A DNA stretch of 64,000 nucleotides from JBMOMT01 sp049324835 (GTDB taxonomy: Bacteria; Chloroflexota; Anaerolineae; CAYNKW01): NCBI GenBank assembly GCA_049324835.1, contig JBMOMT010000050.1, positions 10,256-74,255 of the forward strand, read 5' to 3'. Of this stretch, positions 41,534 through 49,838 are shown one piece after another. A model generated the notes under the pieces. That model saw only the letters and a list, made by a program, of their open reading frames with translations, had not been told where the DNA came from and did not search any database. The number at the start of each line of letters is the position of its first letter. Within the stretch, counting starts at the first letter, position 1. The position numbers and the translations under genes were made by a program.

Positions 41534-41633
41534 GCAGGCTGTCGGAGAGAATGAACGATGTCCCACTTGGCGGCAACGGACTCCCGAACTTGTTCGGGAA
41601 TGCCCCACACCCTAGAATTCTCCAACAGGCTGC
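41534..41633. repeat. 100-bp inverted-repeat element with nested palindrome
   Basis: Left end GCAGGCTGTCGGAGAGAAT and right end (reverse complement) GCAGCCTGTTGGAGAATTC match imperfectly over about 19 bp. In the centre CCCGAAC (41583-41589) pairs with GTTCGGG (41592-41598). It lies in the 284-base gap between the transpeptidase and DUF123-HEAT genes, downstream of the plus promoter, and so would be transcribed in the 5' leader. No coding capacity. Mobile origin is plausible but unproven. Confidence 0.55.
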
Positions 41634-41700
41634 CAACTCGGGTGTATCGCACTTGTGACTGAGCCGTTCTATCTCGTGGAGAACAAGGACCGGCCTGCTC

Positions 41701-42741
41701 ATGCCATCAGAGACACACAACGACAAGGGAACCTACACCCTGGGTCTGAGCCTGGATCGGGCCAGACTGTTGACCGTGGGGCGGTTGGGTAGATTCATCT
41801 TTCCCGCAGGGTATTACCTCTACAGCGGAAGCGCTCTGGGGCCGGGTGGCCTGCCGGCCCGCCTGGCGCGTCATGGCCGCCGCGAGAAACACCTCCACTG
41901 GCACATCGATTACCTCTTGGAACAGGCGCGTCTGGTAGAAACCTGGATCACCCTCTCGGCCAGACGATGGGAATGCGTTTGGGCCAGGGCCTTGTTACAA
42001 ATGGCTGGCGCGCAGATCGTCGCTCCGCGCTTTGGCGCGTCGGATTGCCGCTGTCCAACCCACCTGATCTACTTGGCGCAATCGCCGGGTGAGATGCACA
42101 TTACGGCTGCCCTGCAAGCCAGCGTTGGAAAGGGGATGCACGTGCAACATCAGCCACATCTACCACATGACGCCGATCACTGGTTTGAAAGGTTACTCCA
42201 GGGTGATGAAGACGCCCGCGAGGAGGCCGCCCACGCCCTTGGCTCCCTGGGCGAGCCAGTTGTGCCGCGTCTGTTGGAACTCTTGAAGGGCGAAAACGAC
42301 GACGTGCGCTGCTGGGCGGCGTGGGCTTTGGCCAACACCGGTTCACCCAGAGCCATCGGCCCGCTGATAGCCGCTCTGGAGGACGCCGCTTGTGACGTAC
42401 GAACCTGCGCCGCTATGGCCCTGGGTGAGTTACGCGCCCCGGAGGCGGCCCCGGCATTGGTCGCTCAACTGGAAAGCTGGCACGGCCTGTTGGCTCGCTG
42501 CGCCGCCGATGCCCTCGAAAAGATCGGCCTGGCCGCCGTGCCGGCGCTGGTCGAAGCGCTGGAGCAGCCCACGAGCCAGGTGCGCACGTGGGCTGCCCGC
42601 GCCCTGGCGCACATTGGCTCAAAAGACGCCGTCGAAGCGTTGTGCCACGTTTATCTGTACGACAAAAGCTACCTGGCGCAGCATTACGCCCAAGAGGCAT
42701 TACACGACATGGGTCTGCTGGAGATGGTGCTCATTGAATAA
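41701..42741 (+). CDS. DUF123 (GIY-YIG-like) domain fused to HEAT repeats
   Basis: A 346-residue protein. Residues about 10-130 form a DUF123 domain (COG1833, described as Uri-type GIY-YIG endonuclease-like): YTLGLSLDRARLL, GYYLYSGSAL, ARHGRREKHLHWHIDYLL, and SDCRCPTHL with conserved Cys. From about 160 to 346 there are five HEAT/PBS-lyase repeats of about 31 residues (ARCAADALEKIG, VRTWAARALAHIG). The first part suggests a nuclease-like or nucleic-acid-binding role, the second a protein-binding scaffold. The fusion is unusual. Its 3' end overlaps the cupin gene. Confidence 0.85.
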   Translation: MPSETHNDKGTYTLGLSLDRARLLTVGRLGRFIFPAGYYLYSGSALGPGGLPARLARHGRREKHLHWHIDYLLEQARLVETWITLSARRWECVWARALLQMAGAQIVAPRFGASDCRCPTHLIYLAQSPGEMHITAALQASVGKGMHVQHQPHLPHDADHWFERLLQGDEDAREEAAHALGSLGEPVVPRLLELLKGENDDVRCWAAWALANTGSPRAIGPLIAALEDAACDVRTCAAMALGELRAPEAAPALVAQLESWHGLLARCAADALEKIGLAAVPALVEALEQPTSQVRTWAARALAHIGSKDAVEALCHVYLYDKSYLAQHYAQEALHDMGLLEMVLIE

Positions 42742-43249
42742 CCAACTATCGAGTGAAACGATCAAGACTTTGTTGGGCCTCAGACCCCTGCGGCAGGAAG
42801 GGGGCTTTTATTGCCAGACCTATCGCTCGGCAGACAGCCTGCCGCAGGCGGTGTTGCCGCCGCGCTACGACGGCGATAGGCTTCTGGCGACAGCCATTTA
42901 TTACCTGCTCACCTCTGACGATTTTTCCGCGTTGCACCGACTAAAATCGGACGAGATCTATCACTTTTATCTGGGCGATGCGGTGACGTTGCTGCTGCTG
43001 CGTCCAGATGGCACGTCAGAGGCGCTCACGCTGGGCCAGGATGTGAAGGCCGGGCATCAATTGCAGGTCACTGTGCCTCGCGGCGTCTGGCAGGGGGCTT
43101 TTGTCCAGACAGGAGGTGCGTTTGCCCTGCTGGGCACCACCATGTCGCCCGGCTATCATCCGGCCGACTTTGAGCTGGGCGAACGGCAAACTCTGCTGCG
43201 CGCCTACCCCGATCGCGACGTGTTGATCCAAAGGCTGACTCGCGTTTGA
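42734..43249 (+). CDS. Cupin-5 (DUF985) family protein
   Basis: A 171-residue cupin. Motifs LGLRPLRQEGGFYCQTYRS, ATAIYYLLTSDDFSALHRLKSDEIYHFYLG and GVWQGAF are typical of DUF985 proteins, which bind a metal or sugar-like ligand; the DE-YH-H set is the likely metal site. Function in this family is not established. The start is TTG 42734, inside the last codons of the upstream gene, with GGAG 10 bases before it. Earlier starts (open to 42392) lie in a shadow of the HEAT gene. A 16-bp hairpin follows the stop. Confidence 0.87.
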   Translation: MNNQLSSETIKTLLGLRPLRQEGGFYCQTYRSADSLPQAVLPPRYDGDRLLATAIYYLLTSDDFSALHRLKSDEIYHFYLGDAVTLLLLRPDGTSEALTLGQDVKAGHQLQVTVPRGVWQGAFVQTGGAFALLGTTMSPGYHPADFELGERQTLLRAYPDRDVLIQRLTRV

Positions 43250-43261
43250 GCGCCGGGTAAA

Positions 43262-43299
43262 ACAAAGGGTGTAGCACCTGGTAGTGCTACACCCTTTGT
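43262..43299 (+). terminator. Strong hairpin after the cupin gene
   Basis: Perfect 16-bp stem ACAAAGGGTGTAGCAC (43262-43277) with GTGCTACACCCTTTGT (43284-43299), 6-base loop. It is followed by a G-run rather than T, so it may also be a processing or stabilising structure. Confidence 0.7.
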
Positions 43300-43406
43300 G
43301 GGGGGGGACTGTGTTACGCTATTATCATATCACAAAAAGCCATTCCGGGGGGTTACGAGAGCATTACCAAATGGCAATTCTCGTCTACCGTTGAATCGAT
43401 AGGTGT

Positions 43407-43435
43407 TTGCCAAAATCGGCGGCTGCCTGTATAAT
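43407..43435 (+). promoter_or_regulatory. Sigma70-like promoter for the pyruvate phosphate dikinase gene
   Basis: TTGCCA (43407-43412), 17-bp spacer, TATAAT (43430-43435). Predicted start near 43442, giving an 86-nt leader. Confidence 0.85.
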
Positions 43436-43461
43436 GTCGCAAGTTTTTGCCGGAGAAAAAC

Positions 43462-43487
43462 GCCCCTTGGAGAGTGGAGGGGCTTTT
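43462..43487 (+). promoter_or_regulatory. Attenuator-like hairpin in the PPDK leader
   Basis: GCCCCT (43462-43467) can pair with AGGGGC (43478-43483), followed directly by TTTT. A short terminator-like stem about 20 nt into the predicted leader, 40 nt before the start codon. It is weak (6 bp), and regulation is inferred. Confidence 0.35.
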
Positions 43488-43527
43488 CGATGTGAACGGG
43501 TCACAACAACAAGGAGGGTTCAGCAGA

Positions 43528-46209
43528 ATGACTGACAAAAAATGGGTGTACCTCTTTGCCGAGGGCAACAAAGACATGCGTAACCTGCTGGGTGGCAAGG
43601 GCGCCAACCTGTGCGAGATGACCAACGCCAGACTGCCGGTGCCGCCGGGCTTTGTGGTCACCACCGAGGCCTGCAATGCCTACTTTGACGCCGGTAAGCA
43701 GTTTCCCGAAGGCATGTGGGATCAGGTTCTGAAGGCGATGAAAGAGGTCGAAAAACAAACCGGCAAAAAGTTCGGCGATCCGGCCAACCCGCTGCTGGTC
43801 TCCTGCCGCTCCGGCGGGCGGCAATCCATGCCGGGCATGATGGACACGGTGCTCAACATCGGCCTCAACGACAAGACGCTCCAGGGCATGGTCGGTCTGA
43901 CCGGCAACGAGCGTTTTGCCTGGGACGCCTATCGCCGCCTCATTCAGATGTTCGGCAATATCGTCAAGGGAGCCGACCGTCACGCTTTTGAGCGTGTCCT
44001 GGACGAGTACAAGGCCAAAACAAAGGGCGGCAAAGACACCGATCTGACCGTCGACATGCTCAAGGGGGTAGTCCGGGATTTTAAGGCGCTCTATAAAAAA
44101 GAGGTGGGTGAAGAGTTCCCCGACGACCCCTACGAGCAGTTGCGCCAGGCTATTGCCGCCGTTTTTCGCTCCTGGTTCGGCGCGCCGGCCATGGCCTATC
44201 GCAACGCCGAGGGCCTGCCTCACGACTGGGGCACCGCGGTCAACGTTCAGACGGTGGTCTTTGGTAACATGGGCAACGATAGCGGCACCGGCGTGGCTTT
44301 TACCCGCAACCCCGCCACCGGCGAGAAAAAGCTCTACGGTGAGTACCTGCTCAACGCTCAGGGTGAGGACGTGGTGGCCGGCATTCGCACGCCGCACCAG
44401 ATCGCCGATATGGCCAAAGAGATGCCGGCGCAGTATGAGGAATTTGTCAAGATCTGCGGGCACCTGGAAAAGCACTACCGCGACGTGCAAGACATGGAGT
44501 TCACCATCGAACGCGGCAAACTGTGGATGCTCCAGACCCGCAACGGCAAACGCACCGCCCCCGCCGCCGTCAAAATCGCCGTGGACATGGTCAACGAAGG
44601 GCTGATCACCCGCCAGGAAGCCATCCAACGTATCGAGCCCAAACACGTGGACCAATTCCTGCACCCGCAGTTCGATCCGGCAGCCAAAGACAAGGCCAAG
44701 GCAGAGGGCGACCTGCTGGCCATGGGTTTGAACGCCTCCCCCGGCGCGGCGGCCGGCATCGCCATTTTCGACGCCGACACCGCCGAAGCGCGCGGCGCGG
44801 CCGGTGAGGCGGTCATTCTCGTCCGCCCAGAGACCAACCCCGACGACGTGCACGGCATGGTGCAGGCCCGGGGCATCCTCACCCAGCACGGCGGCATGAC
44901 CTCCCACGCGGCGGTGGTGGCCCGCGGTTGGGGTAAACCGTGCGTGGCCGGCTGCGAGTCGCTCCGCATCGACCCGGCCTCACGGAGCTTTACCGTCGAC
45001 GGGCGCACCGTCAAGGAGGGCGACTGGCTCTCCATCGACGGCTCCACCGGCGAAGTCTTTGCCGGCAGCATCGCCACCCGTCCGCCCAGCTTTGAGGAAG
45101 AAAAAGATCTGATCACCCTGCTGGGCTGGGCCGACGGCATCCGTAAACTGGGTGTGTTCACCAACGCCGACAACCCCGAAGACGCCGCCCGCGCCCGCGC
45201 CTTTGGCGCCAAAGGCATCGGCCTGTGCCGCACGGAGCACATGTTCTTCGAAGAAGAACGGCGGCCCATCGTGGTCAAGTTTATCATGGCCGAAGAGGAA
45301 AAAGAACGGCTGGCGCTGCTGGATCAGTTGTTGCCCTTCCAGCGTGAGGACTTTGAGGGCATTTTCCGGGCCATGGACGGCTACCCGGTCATCATTCGCC
45401 TCATCGACCCGCCCATGCACGAGTTTTTGCCCCCGCGCGAGGAGCTGATCGAGGAGGTGGCGCAACTGCGGGCCACGGGCCAAGATGCCAACAAGCTGGC
45501 CGAATTGGAAGAGATCCTGGCCGTGGTCAACCGCATGTGGGAGATCAACCCCATGATGGGCCTGCGCGGCTGCCGCGCCGGCATCATGTACCCCGGCCTG
45601 ACCGAGATGCAAACGCGCGCCATCTTTGAGGCGGCCTGCAACGTGGCCCAGGAGGGCGTGGACGTGCACCCGGAAGTCATGATCCCCCTCACCAGCCACG
45701 TCAACGAATTCCACGTCGAGCGGGAAAAACTGGAAAAGGTGGCCAAAGACGTGCTGGCCGAAAAGGGTGTGTCGTTCGATTACAAGTTCGGCACCATGAT
45801 CGAGGTTCCCCGCGCGGCCCTCACCGCCGACGACATCGCCCGCTATGCCGATTTCTTTTCCTTCGGCACCAACGACCTGACCCAGATGACCTACGGCATC
45901 TCGCGCGATGACGCCGAAGGCAAATTCCTGCGGGCATACGTCAACCGGGGCATCCTGCCCAGGAACCCCTTCGAGGTGCTGGACCGGGATGGCGTCGGTC
46001 AACTGATGAAGCTGTGCGTGGAAAAAGGCCGCCGGGCCAACCCAGACATCGAAATGGGCATCTGCGGCGAGCACGGCGGCGAGCCGAGCAGCGTCGAGTT
46101 CTGCCACATCATCGGTCTGAACTATGTCTCCTGCTCGCCTTTCCGGGTGCCCATCGCCCGCCTGGCGGCGGCTCAGGCGGCGCTGCAGCATGAATACGGG
46201 CGCAAATAA
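43528..46209 (+). CDS. ppdK: Pyruvate, phosphate dikinase
   Basis: A full-length 893-residue PPDK interconverting pyruvate + ATP + Pi with PEP + AMP + PPi. The N-terminal ATP-grasp domain starts KKWVYLFAEGNKDMRNLLGGKGANL and carries SCRSGGRQSMPGMMDTVLNIG. The swivelling phosphohistidine domain has H460 in GGMTSHAAVVARGWGKPCV. The C-terminal PEP/pyruvate TIM barrel includes GLCRTEHMFFEEER, FFSFGTNDLTQMTYG and C846 in GICGEHGGEP. It acts in the cytoplasm, in gluconeogenesis or PPi-linked glycolysis. ATG 43528 has AAGGAGGG 10 bases upstream. No PPDK regulatory protein gene is nearby. It is monocistronic, with a long hairpin after the stop. Confidence 0.97.
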   Translation: MTDKKWVYLFAEGNKDMRNLLGGKGANLCEMTNARLPVPPGFVVTTEACNAYFDAGKQFPEGMWDQVLKAMKEVEKQTGKKFGDPANPLLVSCRSGGRQSMPGMMDTVLNIGLNDKTLQGMVGLTGNERFAWDAYRRLIQMFGNIVKGADRHAFERVLDEYKAKTKGGKDTDLTVDMLKGVVRDFKALYKKEVGEEFPDDPYEQLRQAIAAVFRSWFGAPAMAYRNAEGLPHDWGTAVNVQTVVFGNMGNDSGTGVAFTRNPATGEKKLYGEYLLNAQGEDVVAGIRTPHQIADMAKEMPAQYEEFVKICGHLEKHYRDVQDMEFTIERGKLWMLQTRNGKRTAPAAVKIAVDMVNEGLITRQEAIQRIEPKHVDQFLHPQFDPAAKDKAKAEGDLLAMGLNASPGAAAGIAIFDADTAEARGAAGEAVILVRPETNPDDVHGMVQARGILTQHGGMTSHAAVVARGWGKPCVAGCESLRIDPASRSFTVDGRTVKEGDWLSIDGSTGEVFAGSIATRPPSFEEEKDLITLLGWADGIRKLGVFTNADNPEDAARARAFGAKGIGLCRTEHMFFEEERRPIVVKFIMAEEEKERLALLDQLLPFQREDFEGIFRAMDGYPVIIRLIDPPMHEFLPPREELIEEVAQLRATGQDANKLAELEEILAVVNRMWEINPMMGLRGCRAGIMYPGLTEMQTRAIFEAACNVAQEGVDVHPEVMIPLTSHVNEFHVEREKLEKVAKDVLAEKGVSFDYKFGTMIEVPRAALTADDIARYADFFSFGTNDLTQMTYGISRDDAEGKFLRAYVNRGILPRNPFEVLDRDGVGQLMKLCVEKGRRANPDIEMGICGEHGGEPSSVEFCHIIGLNYVSCSPFRVPIARLAAAQAALQHEYGRK

Positions 46210-46229
46210 GCGTTCGCCCGGCCCGATCC

Positions 46230-46284
46230 GTTTCACCGTCCAGATGGCAGCCCTCGATGCAGGGGGCTGCCATCTTTGTGAAAC
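46230..46284 (+). terminator. Long hairpin terminator after ppdK
   Basis: A 12-bp perfect stem AGATGGCAGCCC (46242-46253) with GGGCTGCCATCT (46264-46275), extended outside a short internal loop by GTTTCAC with GTGAAAC. Only a short T-run (TTT) follows the inner stem. Confidence 0.7.
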
Positions 46285-46310
46285 GTGAGCATCGTCAGTT
46301 GGGCGAAGTG

Positions 46311-46319
46311 TGGTATAAT
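46311..46319 (+). promoter_or_regulatory. Extended -10 promoter for the sensor kinase/regulator pair
   Basis: TGG then TATAAT (46314-46319), a perfect -10 with TGn extension. No good -35 is seen. About 55 nt before the kinase ATG. Confidence 0.65.
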
Positions 46320-46381
46320 AGGACAGATTGGGCACGAGTGTGTGGCGGCGTGCCATTGGCCGGTAAGGATAAGGAGCATTC

Positions 46382-48907
46382 ATGCCCCGGGAGATCGTCC
46401 TGGCTGTAACCCCAGATCGCGCCATGCGGGCGGCGCTGGTTCAGGCTCTATCAGACGTCGATGCGCCGCTGCTGGCTGTCGAGGGTTGGGCACAGGCGGT
46501 GGATACAGCCCGCGAGTGCGGCATCGCCGTGACGGTCGTCGATGGGTCTGTTGCCGGCAAGGTGAACATACCGGCCCGGCTGCGCCTGGCGGTGGCCCAT
46601 TCGGCCATCGTCGTGCTGCTCCACAGCGATAACCTGGGTGACATCCAAAGGCTGGCGCCAGATGCGGCCGCCCTTTTGCCCGGCTCGTCCCCGCCGGCCC
46701 TCATCCGCCAGACGGTGGAGCGTGTTTTATCGCAACGCCGATTGGCCTGCCAGGCCAGGCGGCTGGTCGATATCAACCGCATCGGACAACAGATCACCTC
46801 GATCCTGGACATGAATCAGTTGCTGTGGGAGGCCAGCCGTCTCATCCAGCACACCCTGGCTCTCTATCACGTCGAAATCGCCCTGCTCGACGGCGACGTC
46901 TTGGAGATCATGGCGGCCACGGGTGGTGAACAGGCCTATCTGCCGCCGGTGGGCGCGCGCCACCGCCTCCGAGACCAGAATAGCCTGATCGCGCGCGCCC
47001 TTGGCCAAAAGGCGCCACTGCTGGCGGCCGAGCTGGACCAATCGTTGCTGCCGCCCGAGCTGTGTCGGGCGCGCGCGGCGCTGGTGATGCCCATCGCGCA
47101 GCAGGAGCAGCTACTGGGCGCGTTAGAGATGCTCGGCAGCGAACCCGACACTTTTGAAACGGCTGATCTACCACTCTTTGAAGCGCTGGCGGCCCAGATC
47201 GCTGTGGCGGTGCAAAACGCCCGTCTCTTTGCCGGGCGTCGCAAGTACGAAGAGACTCTGCACACACTCAATCAAGCGGCCGTTTCTATGCAGCGCGTCA
47301 TCACCTCTCAGGCACAGGTGTTGGAAGTGATGACCAACGAACTGACCCGATCCGGTTTCATCTCGCTGGCCCACTCTTGGGCGCCGGCTGCTGCTGCCAC
47401 CGATCTGATGAGCACCTCGCTTTCGCCACGGCTGGTCAAGGCGCTGACCGATCTGCTCGGAACGCCGCCCGACGACTGGCGGATAGACCCGCACCGGGCG
47501 CCCATTTACCGGCAAGCGTTCGAGGAAAAACGGGCGGTGTTCCTGGCAGCCGTCGCCCCCATCATCGGTCAGATCGTTCCCGGCCCACTGTCGCCGGAGC
47601 AGATCGAAATGACCGTCCAGATTCTGGGCACACCACACACCGTGGTGGCGCCGATGCTCTCTGGCGATCAGTGCCTGGGCTGGCTGACCGTGCTCTCACC
47701 TCAACTCACCGCCGACGATACCCTGCCGCTGACCATCTTTGCCAACCAGGCTGCGGTGGCCCTGGAGAACGCTCGCCTGCTGGCCGACGCCCGTCGCGCC
47801 GACGCGCTGGCCCTGCTCAATCGCGCGGCCCAGGCCATGACCACCACGCTCGAGTTCGATCGGCTGTTGGAGAGGCTGCTGCACACGGCGGCAGCGACGT
47901 TAAAGGTGCGCGAGTGCGCCGTGGCCTTGTGGGACAATGCGGCACAACGATACGCGCCCCGGCTCAGGTGGCTGGGCGGCCAGGTGACGACGGTAGATGC
48001 AGACGATGGCGCAGCCTCCCTGCCGCCGCTCCAGATTCCGCTGGCGGTGCGCAGCGAGACGCTGGGCCTGCTGGCGCTGGGCCAGCATGTGGCGGGCCGG
48101 GAGCTTGGCCCTGAAGAACAACAACTGGCCCGGGCGCTGGCCAATCAGGCGGCCAGCGCGCTGGAAAATGCCCGGCTCTACACCGAGCTGAAACAATCTG
48201 CCGAGGAGCTCGAACGCTCGCAGCGACGCCTCATCCAGAGCGGCAAACTGGCGGCCACCGGTCGGCTGGCCGCCTCTATCGCTCACGAGATCAACAACCC
48301 TTTGCAGGCCATCAAGAACTGCCTGGAGTTGATCCTGGACGAGACCGAAGCCGGCGAATCGCTGGATCGCACCTACCTCGATGTGGCCCTGAACGAGCTG
48401 GAGCGCATCCGGGGCATCATCCAGCAGATGCTGCATCTCTATCGCCCGCAGCAGGAGCAGATGAGCCCCGTCGATCTCAACGACGCCGTCCAGGGAGTGC
48501 TGGCGTTGATGGGCAAACAACTGGAAAAGAATCACATCGCGCTGAGCCTGCAACTCGATGCCAGCGCACCGCACGCCGTGGGGCGCAGCGACCAGATACG
48601 CCAGGTGTTCATCAACCTCATTCTCAACGCCGTGGAAGCCATGCCACAGGGAGGCGCGTTGACCATTACCACCCGCAGAAACAGCGACGACCTGGTGGCG
48701 GTGGAGGTGACGGACACCGGCGTGGGCATCGCGCCGGAGAACCTGAGCCGCATCGCCGATCCCTTTTTCACCACCAAACCCAAAGGGCTGGGCCTGGGGC
48801 TGACGATCTCGCACGAGATCGTCGAGCGTCACCAGGGCACGCTGGACGTCACCAGCCAGGTGGGTCTGGGCTCGACCTTTACCATCCGTCTGCCGGCGGC
48901 AGCGTGA
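46382..48907 (+). CDS. Pseudo-receiver/triple-GAF sensor histidine kinase
   Basis: A soluble 841-residue kinase. Residues 1-115 resemble a degenerate receiver (VVDGS at the phospho-site, acidic pair missing). Three GAF-like domains follow (about 135-290, 295-470, 475-605). The HisKA domain has H635 in IAHEINNPLQAIKN, of the NtrB type, and HATPase boxes are complete (NLILNAVEAM, DTGVGIA, GLGLGLTISHEI). Several internal, unknown ligands are probably integrated. ATG 46382 has AAGGAG upstream. The response regulator gene begins 30 bases after the stop and is its likely partner. Confidence 0.92.
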   Translation: MPREIVLAVTPDRAMRAALVQALSDVDAPLLAVEGWAQAVDTARECGIAVTVVDGSVAGKVNIPARLRLAVAHSAIVVLLHSDNLGDIQRLAPDAAALLPGSSPPALIRQTVERVLSQRRLACQARRLVDINRIGQQITSILDMNQLLWEASRLIQHTLALYHVEIALLDGDVLEIMAATGGEQAYLPPVGARHRLRDQNSLIARALGQKAPLLAAELDQSLLPPELCRARAALVMPIAQQEQLLGALEMLGSEPDTFETADLPLFEALAAQIAVAVQNARLFAGRRKYEETLHTLNQAAVSMQRVITSQAQVLEVMTNELTRSGFISLAHSWAPAAAATDLMSTSLSPRLVKALTDLLGTPPDDWRIDPHRAPIYRQAFEEKRAVFLAAVAPIIGQIVPGPLSPEQIEMTVQILGTPHTVVAPMLSGDQCLGWLTVLSPQLTADDTLPLTIFANQAAVALENARLLADARRADALALLNRAAQAMTTTLEFDRLLERLLHTAAATLKVRECAVALWDNAAQRYAPRLRWLGGQVTTVDADDGAASLPPLQIPLAVRSETLGLLALGQHVAGRELGPEEQQLARALANQAASALENARLYTELKQSAEELERSQRRLIQSGKLAATGRLAASIAHEINNPLQAIKNCLELILDETEAGESLDRTYLDVALNELERIRGIIQQMLHLYRPQQEQMSPVDLNDAVQGVLALMGKQLEKNHIALSLQLDASAPHAVGRSDQIRQVFINLILNAVEAMPQGGALTITTRRNSDDLVAVEVTDTGVGIAPENLSRIADPFFTTKPKGLGLGLTISHEIVERHQGTLDVTSQVGLGSTFTIRLPAAA

Positions 48908-48937
48908 TGCTTTGAATCGGCACCTGGAGAGGCATGT

Positions 48938-49747
48938 ATGGCCGCACTGATTCTGATCGTCGACGATGAAGAGTCTATTCGTTTTTCCCTCAAGCGCGCT
49001 CTGGAGCGAGACGGGCACCAGATATGGGTTGCCGTAGACGGGCAACAAGCCTTACACCTGATGCAACATCACACCTACGATCTGATCCTCACCGACCTCA
49101 AGATGGAGGGCATCGACGGTGTGGAGGTGATGCGTCAGGCTCAGGCCATGTCACCCGACACGGCCATCATCATGCTCACCGGTTATGCCACGCTGGAATC
49201 GGCCATCGAGGCGCTGCGTCAGGGAGCCATCGACTATCTGATCAAGCCCTGTTCTTCGGCCGATATTCGCGCCAGTGTGGAAAAGGGACTGGCGCGCCGC
49301 TTTCGGGATCTCCGTCGCCGCCAATTGTTACAGCAGATGAGCACCAGCCTGGCCGAATTACGTCAGGAACTCTCGCCTCAAACGCAACAACCCACCCAGT
49401 CGCCGGTCGAGGCCGCCCCCGAACCGGTGACCACTCTACACCACGGCAACCTGCTCGTCGACCGGCAGCGACATCACGTGACCGTGGGCAAACACAAGAT
49501 CGACCTCACTCCCACCGAGTTCAAGCTGCTGGCCCGATTGGCTGAAAACCCCGATACGGTGATCAGTTGCAGCGAGTTGGTGCAGGCGGCTCACGGTTAC
49601 GAGGCCAGCGAGGACGAAGCGCGCAAGATCATTCGCCCCCACATCACCAACCTGCGCCAAAAACTGTCCATCTTTCCGGATGACAAACCGTATATCCTCA
49701 ACGTGCGGGGGGTGGGTTACGTGCTGGCGCCCGGCACCGAGGACTGA
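48938..49747 (+). CDS. Response regulator with OmpR-type winged helix, partner of the upstream kinase
   Basis: A 269-residue regulator. The receiver (1-125) is NtrC-like in flavour: VDDEESIRFSLKRALE, phospho-acceptor D53 in LILTDLKMEGIDG, T and K in MLTGYA and IKPCSS (Cys in place of the usual Phe). A helical linker leads to an OmpR-type DNA-binding domain (about 165-268: IDLTPTEFKLLARLAENP, IIRPHITNLRQKL, YILNVRGVGYVL). It should control transcription when phosphorylated by the kinase encoded just upstream. GGAGAGG precedes the ATG. Its target genes are unknown. Confidence 0.93.
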   Translation: MAALILIVDDEESIRFSLKRALERDGHQIWVAVDGQQALHLMQHHTYDLILTDLKMEGIDGVEVMRQAQAMSPDTAIIMLTGYATLESAIEALRQGAIDYLIKPCSSADIRASVEKGLARRFRDLRRRQLLQQMSTSLAELRQELSPQTQQPTQSPVEAAPEPVTTLHHGNLLVDRQRHHVTVGKHKIDLTPTEFKLLARLAENPDTVISCSELVQAAHGYEASEDEARKIIRPHITNLRQKLSIFPDDKPYILNVRGVGYVLAPGTED

Positions 49748-49838
49748 GCCGCTCTCGGCCAGCCCTCCCTCTCAGGACAGGCTGCGCCTGCGCGGCGGAT
49801 AACATCGGCGGCCGGACTGGCCTGATCGCCGGGTGGCC

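Noticed and set aside
43501..44907. A 468-residue minus-strand open frame inside the PPDK gene.
   Set aside because: Shadow of the PPDK frame in high-GC DNA; no promoter, no domain, and the plus strand encodes a full PPDK.
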